From Psychrobacillus psychrodurans (lineage in GTDB: Bacteria > Bacillota > Bacilli > Bacillales_A > Planococcaceae), in NCBI GenBank assembly GCA_900114885.1, contig FOUN01000006.1, forward strand, positions 157,949 to 221,948: DNA of 64,000 nucleotides. Direction: 5' to 3'. A model generated the notes under the pieces. That model did no database searches and was not told the DNA's origin. It was given only the letters and a program-made list of their open reading frames with translations. Of this stretch, positions 44,487 through 53,442 are shown one piece after another. The translations under genes and the position numbers were made by a program. How positions within the stretch are numbered: position 1 is the stretch's first letter; each line of letters opens with the position of its first letter.

Positions 44487-45971
44487 ATGTCTACAGAAAC
44501 TTATCAACTCGCGGCCATTATTACCTATATGATCGCTATGTTAGCAATTGGCTGGTACTCTTACAAAAAGACTGCCAATTTAACGGATTACATGCTCGGC
44601 GGACGCTCACTAGGTCCTGCTGTTACTGCACTTAGTGCGGGAGCTGCAGATATGTCTGGTTGGTTACTAATGGGTTTACCTGGTGCAATTTACTTATCAG
44701 GTATGGGTGAAGCTTGGATTGCAATAGGTCTTACAATAGGTGCCTATCTTAACTGGCTTTATGTAGCACCAAGACTTCGTGTATATACAGAAGTATCAAG
44801 CAATTCTATTACAATTCCTAGTTATTTAGAAAGTCGTTTAAAGCAATCATCTCGTTTATTACGTGTAGCATCTGGTTTAATTATTTTACTATTTTTCACG
44901 TTTTATGTATCCTCTGGAATGGTAGCAGGAGGAGTTTTCTTTGAAAGCTCATTCGGTTTAGACTATCATACAGGACTTTTAGTTGTATCTGCAGTAGTTG
45001 TAGCTTATACATTATTTGGAGGATTCCTTGCTGTTAGTTATACAGATTTCCTTCAAGGGCTGCTTATGTTCCTTGCATTAATATGTGTACCAATCTTTGG
45101 TGTATTTATGACTGGTGGAATTGGTGAAACAGTGGAATCTATTAAAGCTGTGAACCCAACTCATTTAAGTTTAATCGCTGGTACTACAGCTGCTGGCATT
45201 ATTTCCTCTATAGCTTGGGGACTTGGTTACTTTGGTCAGCCACATATTATCGTTCGCTTTATGGCTATTAGTTCTGTTAAAGAAACTAAACAAGCTCGTA
45301 GAATCGGTATTGGTTGGATGATTTTAAGTCTTGTAGGTGCAATTTCAACAGCACTAGTAGGGGTTGCGTATTACCAACAAAATCCGGATTTAGAACTATC
45401 AAGTCCTGAGGCAATATTCATCGCACTAGGACAAGTTGTTTTCCATCCATTTATAGCTGGTTTAGTATTAGCTGCAGTTTTGGCTGCTATTATGAGTACA
45501 ATTTCTTCTCAGTTAATCGTTACTTCTTCCGCATTAATAGAAGATTTATACAAAGCAATTATTAAAACAGATGCATCTGACAGAACGTACGTCAACTATG
45601 GTCGTATCGCTGTATTAGTGGTTTCCATTGCAGCTGCAATTCTTGCTTGGGAACAAAATGAAACAATCTTAGGTCTTGTAGCATTTGCATGGGCAGGCTT
45701 TGGTGCAGCATTTGGTCCAGTTATCTTACTAACACTTTACTGGAGAAAAATTACTTCAGCTGGTGCATTAGCAAGTATGGTCGTAGGTGCTGTAGTTGTT
45801 GTAGTCTGGGGTACAAATGATGCACTTTCTGGAGCATTATATGAAATCGTCCCTGGTTTTGTACTTGCATTAATCGTTGCAGTTGTAGTCAGCTTAATGA
45901 CATACAAGCCGAATGCGGAGATTGAAAAAGAATTTGATGAAACATTACGTTTGTTGAAAAAAGATCGTTAA
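44487..45971 (+). CDS. putP: Sodium/proline symporter
   Basis: 494 aa, about 13 TM segments of the SSS family. GGRSLGPAVTALSAGAADMS (about 39-58) and FFTFYVSSGMVAGG are the Na+-site and substrate-site helices of PutP/OpuE proteins, and YFGQPHIIVRFMAI is highly conserved in this group. It imports proline with Na+ for nutrition or osmoprotection. ATG 44487 follows GGGAGGAGG. No put catabolic genes are adjacent, so an osmotic role like OpuE is possible. Confidence 0.9.
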   Translation: MSTETYQLAAIITYMIAMLAIGWYSYKKTANLTDYMLGGRSLGPAVTALSAGAADMSGWLLMGLPGAIYLSGMGEAWIAIGLTIGAYLNWLYVAPRLRVYTEVSSNSITIPSYLESRLKQSSRLLRVASGLIILLFFTFYVSSGMVAGGVFFESSFGLDYHTGLLVVSAVVVAYTLFGGFLAVSYTDFLQGLLMFLALICVPIFGVFMTGGIGETVESIKAVNPTHLSLIAGTTAAGIISSIAWGLGYFGQPHIIVRFMAISSVKETKQARRIGIGWMILSLVGAISTALVGVAYYQQNPDLELSSPEAIFIALGQVVFHPFIAGLVLAAVLAAIMSTISSQLIVTSSALIEDLYKAIIKTDASDRTYVNYGRIAVLVVSIAAAILAWEQNETILGLVAFAWAGFGAAFGPVILLTLYWRKITSAGALASMVVGAVVVVVWGTNDALSGALYEIVPGFVLALIVAVVVSLMTYKPNAEIEKEFDETLRLLKKDR

Positions 45972-45982
45972 TATGTTTATTT

Positions 45983-46014
45983 AAAAGCTGGCCGAATCTT
46001 TGGTCAGCTTTTTT
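45983..46014 (+). terminator. Terminator of putP
   Basis: AAAGCTG-CC and GG-CAGCTTT pair around GAATCTTT, followed by TTTTTT, 12 bp after the stop. Confidence 0.85.
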
Positions 46015-46090
46015 GGCTCGAAAATTGAATAAGAAAGAATATCTAAAAGGCACTAGCCAGTTACTAAAGTTATATAACCTATATGTCCTA

Positions 46091-46114
46091 TATGACACTT
46101 GTCATACTTATGAC
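46091..46114 (+). promoter_or_regulatory. Candidate DesR operator upstream of des
   Basis: TATGAC-ACTT-GTCATA (46091-46106) is a perfect dyad, and a further TATGAC half-site begins at 46109, in phase at 18 bp. It overlaps a TTGACG (46115-46120) that may be the -35 element. The location, about 80-100 bp upstream of the desaturase start, matches the expected place for phospho-DesR binding. Confidence 0.55.
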
Positions 46115-46188
46115 TTGACGTTTATGCCTACTACTAATTTTCGATTTTCCTTATTATTAAGATAATAATTCTTAATAGGAGGAATACA

Positions 46189-47241
46189 ATGAGCAGAGAA
46201 AAAACGCTTGAATTACGTAAAAATGTAAAGCCTTTTGAAAACTCGGAGTTAAAAAAGAGTATTGTCCAACTAATTAACACTATTCCACCATTTTTAATTC
46301 TATGGTTTTTAGCATATATAAGTTTAGATGTATCTGTTTGGCTAACCGTTGCTTTATCTGTTATCGCTGCTGGGTTTGTCGTTCGTATTTTTATTATCTT
46401 TCATGATTGTACACATGGATCTTTCTTTAAAAATAAAAAAGCCAATGATATTACTGGAACAATTACAGGAATCATTACGCTCTTCGCTTATGAAAAATGG
46501 AAACGTGAGCATAATATCCACCATGCTACTAGTGGAAATTTAGATAAACGTGGAGTCGGCGATATTTGGATGATGACTGTTGAAGAATATATTGAAGCAT
46601 CTCCAATGAAGCGACTTTCTTATCGACTATATAGAAATCCTATCGTTATGTTCGGTTTAGGACCGGCGTTACTTTTCTTAGTTAGCAATCGTATTAACCG
46701 TAAAGGTGCTCGTGGCAAAGAACGTAACAATACGTATCTCATTAATATTTCAGTAATTGTTATTTATGCATTAATGATTTGGTTAATCGGATGGCAGGCA
46801 TTTGCGATCATTCAAGGAACTATACTCTTCGTTGCTGGTTCATTAGGAATTTGGTTATTTTATGTTCAGCATCAATTTGAGGATTCTTATTTCGAAGATG
46901 AGTCCGAGTGGGATTATGTAAAAGCTGCTATAGAGGGAAGTTCTTATTATAAGTTACCTAGGATTTTACAATGGGTAACTGGAAATATTGGATTCCACCA
47001 TGTGCACCATCTAAGTCCACGTGTTCCTAACTATAACTTAGAAAAAGCTCATGATTCTACCCCTCCTTTACACAAGGCTACTACAATTAACTTACGTAAG
47101 AGTTTGGAGTCTATCCATTTCCGACTATTCGATGAAGACAATAAGAGTTTTGTGAACTTTAAACAGATAAAACACTTATTAAATAATTCTAATCGAGCTG
47201 TAAAGTTAGATTCAAAAAACTCAACCTTTGAAAGTAAGTAA
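46189..47241 (+). CDS. des: Membrane phospholipid acyl desaturase
   Basis: 350 aa. The three histidine boxes of membrane di-iron desaturases are present: HDCTH (72-76), HNIHH (108-112) and HHVHH (270-274). Hydrophobic hairpins flank them. Close in layout to B. subtilis Des, the delta-5 desaturase that restores membrane fluidity after cold shock using O2 and ferredoxin/flavodoxin. It is followed by its own terminator and then by desK-desR, the same order as in B. subtilis. Confidence 0.93.
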   Translation: MSREKTLELRKNVKPFENSELKKSIVQLINTIPPFLILWFLAYISLDVSVWLTVALSVIAAGFVVRIFIIFHDCTHGSFFKNKKANDITGTITGIITLFAYEKWKREHNIHHATSGNLDKRGVGDIWMMTVEEYIEASPMKRLSYRLYRNPIVMFGLGPALLFLVSNRINRKGARGKERNNTYLINISVIVIYALMIWLIGWQAFAIIQGTILFVAGSLGIWLFYVQHQFEDSYFEDESEWDYVKAAIEGSSYYKLPRILQWVTGNIGFHHVHHLSPRVPNYNLEKAHDSTPPLHKATTINLRKSLESIHFRLFDEDNKSFVNFKQIKHLLNNSNRAVKLDSKNSTFESK

Positions 47242-47246
47242 AATTC

Positions 47247-47288
47247 TGCAAAAACCATTCCCAGAATTACCTAGGAATGGTTTTTGCA
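47247..47288 (+). terminator. Terminator between des and desK
   Basis: TGCAAAAACCATTCC and GGAATGGTTTTTGCA form a perfect 15-bp stem right after the des stop. It separates strong induced des expression from desKR. Confidence 0.85.
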
Positions 47289-47327
47289 TTATAATGGAGA
47301 AAAGTTTAACTAGAAGAGGTGAGATAA

Positions 47328-48458
47328 TTGCCCAAATGGTATCAAATATTTCCCAAATATCCTTGGTTAAGTATTTATGCTTGGATTGTTTTTTGTATCT
47401 TTCCATTCTTTTTTATATTTAGATCTACGGGTCCAGTAGAGATTGTTATAGGGTTAGCACTGACGTTATTATTTTTTATTTCCTACCGACTATCTTTTTC
47501 TACTAAAGGCTGGTTATTATATTTTTTCGTTGCTTTAGAAATCTCCATCAGTGTTTGGATGACTTATTTATATGGTTACATATACTTCTCCATTTTCTTA
47601 TCCTTTTTCATTGGGAATATAAAAAGACGATTGAGCTTCTTTGTTATTTATAGTATTCATTTAGTAGCAACTATTGCGGCCGTTATTATAGGTTTTTTCA
47701 TCCAAACCGACTTATTTCTCTCTCATCTACCGTTTCTTATAGTTTGTTTAATCGGAGTTATTCTGTTGCCCTTTAATACATATACACGAAATCAGCGTGA
47801 AGCACTGGAAGGTCAATTAGAAGAAGCGCAAATCAAAATTTCTCAGTATACTATAGTTGAGGAAAGAGAGCGAATTGCACGAGATTTGCATGACACACTT
47901 GGACAAAAGCTCTCCCTTATCGGGCTGAAAAGTGATTTGGCCAGCCGATTGATTGAAAAAAACCCTGAAGCTGCTAAAACTGAAATATTGGATATAAACC
48001 AGACGGCACGTTCAGTCTTAAAAGAAGTTCGAGAACTCGTAACAAATATGCGTGGAACAAAACTGGAAGAGGAACTATTCCGGATCAATCAAATCCTAAA
48101 TGCCGCGCAAATAAAGTGCACCGTTACTGGCTCATCTAAATTAGTGAATACACCTCTACTAGTAGAAAATGTTCTCAGTATGTGTTTAAAAGAAGCAGTA
48201 AATAATGTAGTAAAGCATAGTGGCGCTACTTCCTGCTCAATATCCATTAAACAATCGGCGAAGGAAACATTGCTAAAGGTATATGACAATGGTAAAGGAT
48301 TAGAAGAGAAAAAAAGTCTGTCAAAGGGACATGGTCTTATAGGTATTAAAGAACGACTAGAATTTGTGAATGGAACATTAGACATTCATTCAAAAAACGG
48401 TACTACATTGAATATACGTGTTCCTAACGTTATACAACAACCCAGTCAGGAGGAATAA
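47328..48458 (+). CDS. desK: Thermosensor histidine kinase DesK
   Basis: 376 aa, start TTG 47328 after AGAAGAGGTGAG. The N-terminal 150 residues form four to five membrane helices. The HisKA_3 phosphoacceptor helix contains RIARDLHDTLGQ with His188, and the ATPase domain ends in GHGLIGIKERLEFVNG. In B. subtilis DesK senses membrane thickness/fluidity and phosphorylates DesR in the cold. Followed 5 bp later by desR. Confidence 0.92.
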   Translation: MPKWYQIFPKYPWLSIYAWIVFCIFPFFFIFRSTGPVEIVIGLALTLLFFISYRLSFSTKGWLLYFFVALEISISVWMTYLYGYIYFSIFLSFFIGNIKRRLSFFVIYSIHLVATIAAVIIGFFIQTDLFLSHLPFLIVCLIGVILLPFNTYTRNQREALEGQLEEAQIKISQYTIVEERERIARDLHDTLGQKLSLIGLKSDLASRLIEKNPEAAKTEILDINQTARSVLKEVRELVTNMRGTKLEEELFRINQILNAAQIKCTVTGSSKLVNTPLLVENVLSMCLKEAVNNVVKHSGATSCSISIKQSAKETLLKVYDNGKGLEEKKSLSKGHGLIGIKERLEFVNGTLDIHSKNGTTLNIRVPNVIQQPSQEE

Positions 48459-48463
48459 TAGAC

Positions 48464-49063
48464 ATGATACGAATTGTCATTGCAGAAGATCAGCGAATGG
48501 TACTAGGTGCTCTTGGATCGCTACTCGATCTAGAAGAGGATATGAAAGTTGTTGGAAAAGCAAATAATGGTGAAGAAGTATTGAAACTAATTGAACAATT
48601 ACAACCAGACGTTTGTATTATGGATATTGAGATGCCTATCAAAACTGGATTGGATGCAGCAGAGGAACTAAAAGAAAGTGATTGTAAAGTGATTATCTTA
48701 ACCACATTCGCAAGGTCTGGTTATTTTGAACGTGCACGTAAAGCGGGCGTTAATGGATACTTATTGAAGGATAGTCCAAGTGAAGAGCTAGCAAATTCTA
48801 TTCGTGTAATCATGGATGGTCGTCGAATATATGCTCCTGAGCTTGTTGACATGGCTTACGAAGAGGAAAATCCACTTACAGACCGCGAAAGTCAGGTGCT
48901 GGGGTTAATCGCAAATGGAAAAAACACTAAAGAAATTGCAAGTGAGCTGTTTATCACAACTGGTACTGTCCGCAACTATATCTCCGTCATTTTAGATAAA
49001 CTAGACGTTGGAAATCGAATAGAAGCTATTTCTAGATTTAAAGAAAAAGGATGGTTTAAATAA
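48464..49063 (+). CDS. desR: Response regulator DesR (NarL/LuxR type)
   Basis: 199 aa. Receiver domain with phospho-Asp54 (CIMDIEMP), same number as in B. subtilis DesR. A LuxR-type HTH at the C-terminus (LTDRESQVLGLIANGKNTKE, about 139-158). Phosphorylated DesR activates des. ATG 48464 follows AGGAGGA. Translationally close to desK. Confidence 0.93.
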   Translation: MIRIVIAEDQRMVLGALGSLLDLEEDMKVVGKANNGEEVLKLIEQLQPDVCIMDIEMPIKTGLDAAEELKESDCKVIILTTFARSGYFERARKAGVNGYLLKDSPSEELANSIRVIMDGRRIYAPELVDMAYEEENPLTDRESQVLGLIANGKNTKEIASELFITTGTVRNYISVILDKLDVGNRIEAISRFKEKGWFK

Positions 49064-49072
49064 TAATGGTAC

Positions 49073-49104
49073 AAGCTTAAAGCAAATTGCTTTGAGCTTT
49101 TTTT
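49073..49104 (+). terminator. Terminator of desKR
   Basis: AAGCTTAAAGC and GCTTTGAGCTT pair around AAATT, followed by TTTTTT, 10 bp after the desR stop. Confidence 0.85.
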
Positions 49105-49168
49105 ATTTTGGACTAAACTTTTTGCCAACTCGCAGGGTATATATAGTGAAAGGAGTGAAAAAGCGTAC

Positions 49169-49699
49169 ATGAATGATGACATCTTAGAAGGAATTAGAAA
49201 TGGCAGTCGTGATGCTTTTAAACAGTTCTATGATACGTATGAAAATTACGCGATTCGAACAGCAAAAGCAATTACTAGAAATGATGAACATGCAAAGGAT
49301 GCCGTGCAAGAAACTTTTATAAGAGTATACCGCAATATATCTTCCTATAATTCCAATTTATCATTTGATGCATGGTTTTATCGCATTTTAGTAAATGAGT
49401 GTTATCGTATCATAAATAAAGAGAAAAAGACCCCCTCAGTGGATACTTCTACAATGGAAGATAATGAACTACTGACTGAGCATTCGAAAGAGAATCTGTC
49501 GGACTTGTATAGCGTGATTCAAAATATGGCTGACTTATATCGTATTCCTATATTACTGAAATATATAAAAGGCTTTTCGGAAAAAGAAATTGCTGCTATT
49601 TTAAATTTGAATCATAATACTGTGAAATCCAGGCTATTTAATGGGAGAAACTTGTTAAAGACTCAATTAGAGATGATAGAAATGGAGGGAAGCCAATAA
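49169..49699 (+). CDS. ECF-type RNA polymerase sigma factor
   Basis: 176 aa. Region 2 (AFKQFYDTYENYAIRTAKAI, then KDAVQETFIRVYRNI) and region 4 (LKYIKGFSEKEIAAILNLNH, then TVKSRLFNGR) of an ECF sigma factor, with no region 3. The stop overlaps the start of the next gene by one base (TAATG), the usual sigma/anti-sigma coupling. A possible autoregulated promoter lies at 49115-49144 (AAACTTTTT, then TATATATAG), but the match to a known ECF class is weak. Regulon unknown. Confidence 0.88.
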   Translation: MNDDILEGIRNGSRDAFKQFYDTYENYAIRTAKAITRNDEHAKDAVQETFIRVYRNISSYNSNLSFDAWFYRILVNECYRIINKEKKTPSVDTSTMEDNELLTEHSKENLSDLYSVIQNMADLYRIPILLKYIKGFSEKEIAAILNLNHNTVKSRLFNGRNLLKTQLEMIEMEGSQ

Positions 49700-50439
49700 T
49701 GGATCAATTAGATAAGCGAGTAAAAAAAGAGATCTTTGATCATACGGAGGAAACTTCTTCTACATTAAAGGATGAAATTTGGAACCATATAGATCAAGAG
49801 CTTTTCCAATCGAAAAGCAGAAGGGATGAAAAAGTGAAAAAGAAATCGAAGGTAATTCCAATTGTTATTGCTGCAGCTGCTGGTTTAATGATTTTGTTTA
49901 GCACACAAACGGAATCAGGCAGTGCTTTTATTAAACAAATTAAAGATATATTCGTTCCAGAAAAAGAGATTATTCAAAGTATCGAAGGAAGCGAAGAAGA
50001 AACAGATGTAAACCTGCAGGAAGGAAAAGATTCCGAGTACATTATTTATATCGATGAAGAGCGTTATAAGCTTGTGAAAGGCGAAGAATCTGATGTTATC
50101 ACAACAAAAGAACCACTAGAAGAAAGGTATCCAGAAGTATCAATGGAAATAAAACAATATAAGGACGTTTCACCTGAGACAATGATATCTACTCTAAAAA
50201 CAGAGCTTGCTTCAGAATATACTAAAGTTACGGCAGAATCTGTTACAGAACCATTAGATGGCTTTAAATTACACGGCATTAGCGGATCGGAATGGGATAG
50301 CCCTGTTACAAACGTATATGTTATTGATAACTTAAATGGCGGGAGCTTTATCATTACGGAGAAATACTTTTTAGAGGCAGCAGAAGGCCATGGTGCAAGA
50401 TTCTACGCTATGCTGCAAGAGTTTGAAATAATAGAGTAA
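49699..50439 (+). CDS. Putative membrane anti-sigma factor
   Basis: 246 aa. A charged cytoplasmic N-terminus (1-50), one TM helix (about 51-69, KVIPIVIAAAAGLMILFST) and an acidic extracytoplasmic domain (70-246). No zinc-binding HxxxCxxC motif is present. Single-TM topology and one-base overlap with the ECF sigma gene suggest it binds and inhibits the sigma factor and senses an envelope signal. I do not recognise the extracytoplasmic domain. Confidence 0.65.
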   Translation: MDQLDKRVKKEIFDHTEETSSTLKDEIWNHIDQELFQSKSRRDEKVKKKSKVIPIVIAAAAGLMILFSTQTESGSAFIKQIKDIFVPEKEIIQSIEGSEEETDVNLQEGKDSEYIIYIDEERYKLVKGEESDVITTKEPLEERYPEVSMEIKQYKDVSPETMISTLKTELASEYTKVTAESVTEPLDGFKLHGISGSEWDSPVTNVYVIDNLNGGSFIITEKYFLEAAEGHGARFYAMLQEFEIIE

Positions 50440-50464
50440 GTTTAGATTTCCTCTTCCAGGGTAA
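50440..50464 (+). promoter_or_regulatory. Sigma-B promoter of csbD
   Basis: GTTTAG (50440-50445), 13-bp spacer, GGGTAA (50459-50464) fits the B. subtilis sigma-B consensus GTTTAA-N12-15-GGGWAW. It begins immediately after the anti-sigma gene stop, 40 bp before the csbD start. Confidence 0.75.
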
Positions 50465-50503
50465 ATAAAAAGTAGAGTTAATAAATTTGGAGGAGGAATA
50501 TAC

Positions 50504-50692
50504 ATGAGTGGATTATCCGACAAAGTAAAAGGTGCAGTGAACAAAACTAAAGGTGAAGCAAAAGACCAATTTGGTAATGCAACCGACGATCATAAATTGC
50601 AAGCAGAGGGTAAAATAGATAAATTAAAAGGTGAAGTTCAAAAAGAAGTTGGAGAAATAAAAGATCGCCACGACCGTAAAAAAGATCATTGA
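50504..50692 (+). CDS. csbD: CsbD-family general stress protein
   Basis: 62 aa, very hydrophilic and rich in Lys, Asp and Glu, with the repeated KxKGEAKDQFGNATDD / KIDKLKGEVQ pattern of CsbD proteins. These are abundant sigma-B-controlled stress proteins of unknown biochemical function. ATG 50504 follows GGAGGAGGA. The sigma-B promoter upstream supports the assignment. Confidence 0.93.
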   Translation: MSGLSDKVKGAVNKTKGEAKDQFGNATDDHKLQAEGKIDKLKGEVQKEVGEIKDRHDRKKDH

Positions 50693-50701
50693 TAAAAGCA
50701 G

Positions 50702-50737
50702 GACCGCTGACAATATACTCTATTCAGCGGTCTTTTT
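50702..50737 (+). terminator. Terminator of csbD
   Basis: GACCGCTGA and TCAGCGGTC pair, followed by TTTTTATTT. The convergent metallophosphatase gene ends at 50740. Confidence 0.85.
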
Positions 50738-50739
50738 AT

Positions 50740-51537
50740 TTACAAGCTTTTTAAGGTTACCACAACGATTTCTGGTGAGTTGAATATTCTTACAGGAATA
50801 GCACTATTCCCTAGTCCTCTACTTACAATCATATGTGTAGTATTTTCGCTGTACATTCCCGCTGTATAGCTCGGGAATAGACCCTGTCCTGGTGCAACTA
50901 GCCCTCCTAGACCTGGAAGTCGAAACTGTCCTCCATGTGCATGTCCAGAAAAAACAACATCCATTTTGTAATCAACGTAATCTTGAAAGGTCTCTGGCCG
51001 ATGGGATAGCACGAGAGTGAATAAATCACTCTCCTCAAATTGACTTAAAGCCTCATTCACTAGAATCCCATTAAGAGGATCTTCAATACCAATGATACGA
51101 ATATCTTCCCCTTTATGCTCAATTATTTGTTCCTCATTAGAAAGTACATTTACCCCTAGTTCAGTTAATGAATTCTTTATATTCTCGATATCATTAGTAG
51201 CGATTTCATGATTTCCCGTCACATAATAGATGGGAGCAAGATCCACAATCTGTCTTACCAATTCTAAACTTTGGTCTAAGTTATATCGGTTACTATCTAT
51301 AAGGTCTCCAGTTATAAAAATAAGGTCCGGGTCTGTTTTCTTTACTTTCTTTACTAGTTTTTCCTGATTATCTCCGAAAGTTGCATCATGTAAATCAGAA
51401 ATTTGCAGTATCTTTACTCCATCGAAACTAATAGGAACTCTATCTGACTCTACGCTAATTTCAGTAGTCTGAATCCAACTATTGCTTATGTACAGTAGAA
51501 TGATGACCGCTACGATAAACATTAAAAATTTCTTCAT
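50740..51537 (-). CDS. Membrane-anchored calcineurin-like metallophosphoesterase
   Basis: 265 aa with one N-terminal TM helix (3-19) and an outward-facing phosphoesterase domain. All metal-binding motifs are present: QISDLHDA, ITGDLIDS, TGNHEIA, LSHRP and FSGHAHGGQFRLP. It resembles the YkuE/YpbG/YaeI group, which may act on phospholipid or lipid-linked phosphates. Substrate unknown. ATG follows AGGAGAAAATAA. Located 10 bp after the reductase gene on the same strand, so probably one operon. Confidence 0.85.
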   Translation of the reverse strand: MKKFLMFIVAVIILLYISNSWIQTTEISVESDRVPISFDGVKILQISDLHDATFGDNQEKLVKKVKKTDPDLIFITGDLIDSNRYNLDQSLELVRQIVDLAPIYYVTGNHEIATNDIENIKNSLTELGVNVLSNEEQIIEHKGEDIRIIGIEDPLNGILVNEALSQFEESDLFTLVLSHRPETFQDYVDYKMDVVFSGHAHGGQFRLPGLGGLVAPGQGLFPSYTAGMYSENTTHMIVSRGLGNSAIPVRIFNSPEIVVVTLKSL

Positions 51538-51547
51538 TTATTTTCTC

Positions 51548-52174
51548 CTAATATTGTGGACTCATGATTCCTACTCGGTAGCCAATATGTTCATTATTCA
51601 ATAGCTCATTTACAGTGAATAAAGCGGTATCTCCTGTTGTGGTTTGTATCGCTTCTGTTGGCAACTTATCTCTCAGTACAATATATTCTTCTGTTGCGGC
51701 TCCAGATGGTAAATATGTCGGACAAACAATTGTCCAATCCAGTGAACTAGCTTTTAATGATTCAAACACTTTATGGTGTTCTTTCGCAGCTGTTGTAGAT
51801 TTACGCTTAGATTCAGGTGATTGATATCTTAGAAAACCTGGTTCTTCTCTACTATCCAATATTCCTGCAGTACCAATTGTAATAATTCGCTTTAGTTGCT
51901 GCTTATGCATAATACAAATTATATGTGTGATGGAATCTGTTAATACACTTGTTTTATCGGTGCCGAGTGCACTTATAACTGCATTCACTCCTGCAAGGGT
52001 TTCTATTATATCCTCAATATTTCTTGCATCGCCTTGTAGGACGGTTAAACCAGTCTGAGGTTGCACTTTTTTAGGATTTCTTACTAATGCGGTAACTTCT
52101 ATATTTTTTTCTAATAATAACTTGAGAATAGCATTTCCCACACGTCCGGTTGCTCCAAAGAGTGCTACTTTCAT
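51548..52174 (-). CDS. NAD(P)-binding reductase, NmrA/YwnB-like SDR
   Basis: 208 aa. N-terminal dinucleotide-binding motif VALFGATGRVGNAILKLLLE (3-22). Other SDR features are ALVRNPKKV and ISALGTDKTS. It belongs to the atypical NAD(P)H-binding SDR family (YwnB, NmrA-like) of unknown substrate. ATG 52174 after AAAGGAGATGG. Confidence 0.8.
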   Translation of the reverse strand: MKVALFGATGRVGNAILKLLLEKNIEVTALVRNPKKVQPQTGLTVLQGDARNIEDIIETLAGVNAVISALGTDKTSVLTDSITHIICIMHKQQLKRIITIGTAGILDSREEPGFLRYQSPESKRKSTTAAKEHHKVFESLKASSLDWTIVCPTYLPSGAATEEYIVLRDKLPTEAIQTTTGDTALFTVNELLNNEHIGYRVGIMSPQY

Positions 52175-52210
52175 CTATGCCATCTCCTTTTTTATGTATC
52201 TTTCTTACTT

Positions 52211-52275
52211 CAGGTGCTAGCCTCTCGAGACGCTTCAGACAAACTGTCAAGGCAGAGGGCACCTTCCGCTTTTCT
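52211..52275. repeat. Bacillales-type extragenic repeat
   Basis: AGGTGC (52212-52217) and GCACCT (52259-52264) bound a GC-rich block with CTTCAGAC/GTCAAG arms. On the minus strand it starts AAAAGCGGAAGGTGCC, the start of the repeat family also seen at 21215-21335. Confidence 0.45.
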
Positions 52276-52288
52276 TAGTATAACATCA

Positions 52289-52325
52289 AAAAGAGCATTC
52301 CTTCTTATACGAAGGAACACTCTTT
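52289..52325 (-). terminator. Terminator of the small membrane protein gene
   Basis: AAGAG-ATTCCTTC and GAAGGAA-CTCTT pair around TTATAC, with T- or A-rich flanks on both sides. Confidence 0.7.
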
Positions 52326-52357
52326 TATGTCGAACTATGTTATTTCCCAGGAAATAA

Positions 52358-52630
52358 TTAATAATTATTGAAAGATAAAATAAATGCCAATACTGCTCCA
52401 TAAAAAATAATCATAAGTCCGATACCAATTGCCATCCAAATAAGTGACGCTCGTGCATAATTACGTCTTGGATCAGGATTCCCAAATCCCCAGATGAACA
52501 GCATAACAAGATTGACGATTGGTATGATTAGTATAAGCATTGTTATTAACCAATCTCCAACGGACATGTCTTTACTAGTTTTTTCATGGTTCTCATAGCC
52601 CTGTTCTTGCACTTTCTCTAAAGAATCCAT
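52358..52630 (-). CDS. Small two-TM membrane protein, unknown function
   Basis: 90 aa from ATG 52630, preceded by AAAGGGGGGA; a TTG six codons further up overlaps that site. Hydrophilic N-terminus (1-24), TM helix 25-47 (ITMLILIIPIVNLVMLFIWG), the loop GNPDPRRNYARAS, and TM helix 60-86. Small proteins of this shape are frequent in Firmicutes without assigned role. Monocistronic. Confidence 0.7.
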   Translation of the reverse strand: MDSLEKVQEQGYENHEKTSKDMSVGDWLITMLILIIPIVNLVMLFIWGFGNPDPRRNYARASLIWMAIGIGLMIIFYGAVLAFILSFNNY

Positions 52631-52719
52631 TATATCCCCCCTTTTCAACTTTCGTTAGGCACTTTAGTGTCTACATTAATATTATGACAGTTTCTAAGAA
52701 AAAGACTACCCCATAAGAA

Positions 52720-53424
52720 TTATTCTATCTTCAGTAAACTCATAGGAGTTACAATCCCTATTAATTTATCGCTGGATTTCCCATCTTCTGTAATAAGAAG
52801 TGCTTCTAAACGTCTGCCCTTCACTACAGATGACTTAAAAATCTCTACAGCCTCGAAAACGGATGCCTCTGCTTGTATAAAACGATGATTATCTCTAGTA
52901 CTTTCATGTGCTAGTATTTCCGATAACATCGTTCTTTTTCTCGAAAAGGATTCTGAATCCACTTTTCTAGCCATCCACATAGTAATGCCTACCGGGGTAA
53001 CAAGTCCTTTAAATGTTTTCCCACTGTATACAGGAAATTGATTGTACTTTTTATCTTTTATAACCTTTAGTGCGTAACTAAGGGAATCTGTCTCTTGAAA
53101 AATCGTCACATTTGTCTGGAACATTTGAGCAACTGTAATCGGTTTTGCTAATGCGCTTTCGATTTCTTCCATTTTTGTCACAACTTCATCATGAGGTTCA
53201 GCAATAGCAAATTCTAAAGATGTACGATGATGTATTATGGCGTTTCTTAAGTCCCCATACTCCCGTAAATCTGCTTCATATCTTCTAATAATGGCGTTTT
53301 TCTTTTTAGCAAAATCAATTAAACGAAAAAATGCCATATGCTCATTTGTACCAATCAGATCCTTCATCAATTGGTCTAGTCGGTTGTAGGATACAATAAA
53401 TCGATCAGAATTACGAGCCACCAT
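52720..53424 (-). CDS. CBS-domain protein
   Basis: 234 aa. The N-terminal helical part (1-95) resembles a small HEPN-like or four-helix unit (YGDLRNAIIHHRTS). A CBS pair follows (about 95-234; QETDSLSYALKVIKDKKYNQFPVY and EASVFEAVEIFKSSVVKGRR). CBS pairs bind adenine nucleotides and act as energy or nucleotide sensors. No effector domain is recognisable. ATG 53424 has only a weak ribosome site. It lies 18 bp after the ABC permease gene on the same strand and may be part of that operon. Confidence 0.75.
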   Translation of the reverse strand: MVARNSDRFIVSYNRLDQLMKDLIGTNEHMAFFRLIDFAKKKNAIIRRYEADLREYGDLRNAIIHHRTSLEFAIAEPHDEVVTKMEEIESALAKPITVAQMFQTNVTIFQETDSLSYALKVIKDKKYNQFPVYSGKTFKGLVTPVGITMWMARKVDSESFSRKRTMLSEILAHESTRDNHRFIQAEASVFEAVEIFKSSVVKGRRLEALLITEDGKSSDKLIGIVTPMSLLKIE

Positions 53425-53442
53425 CTAAATCACTACCCATCA

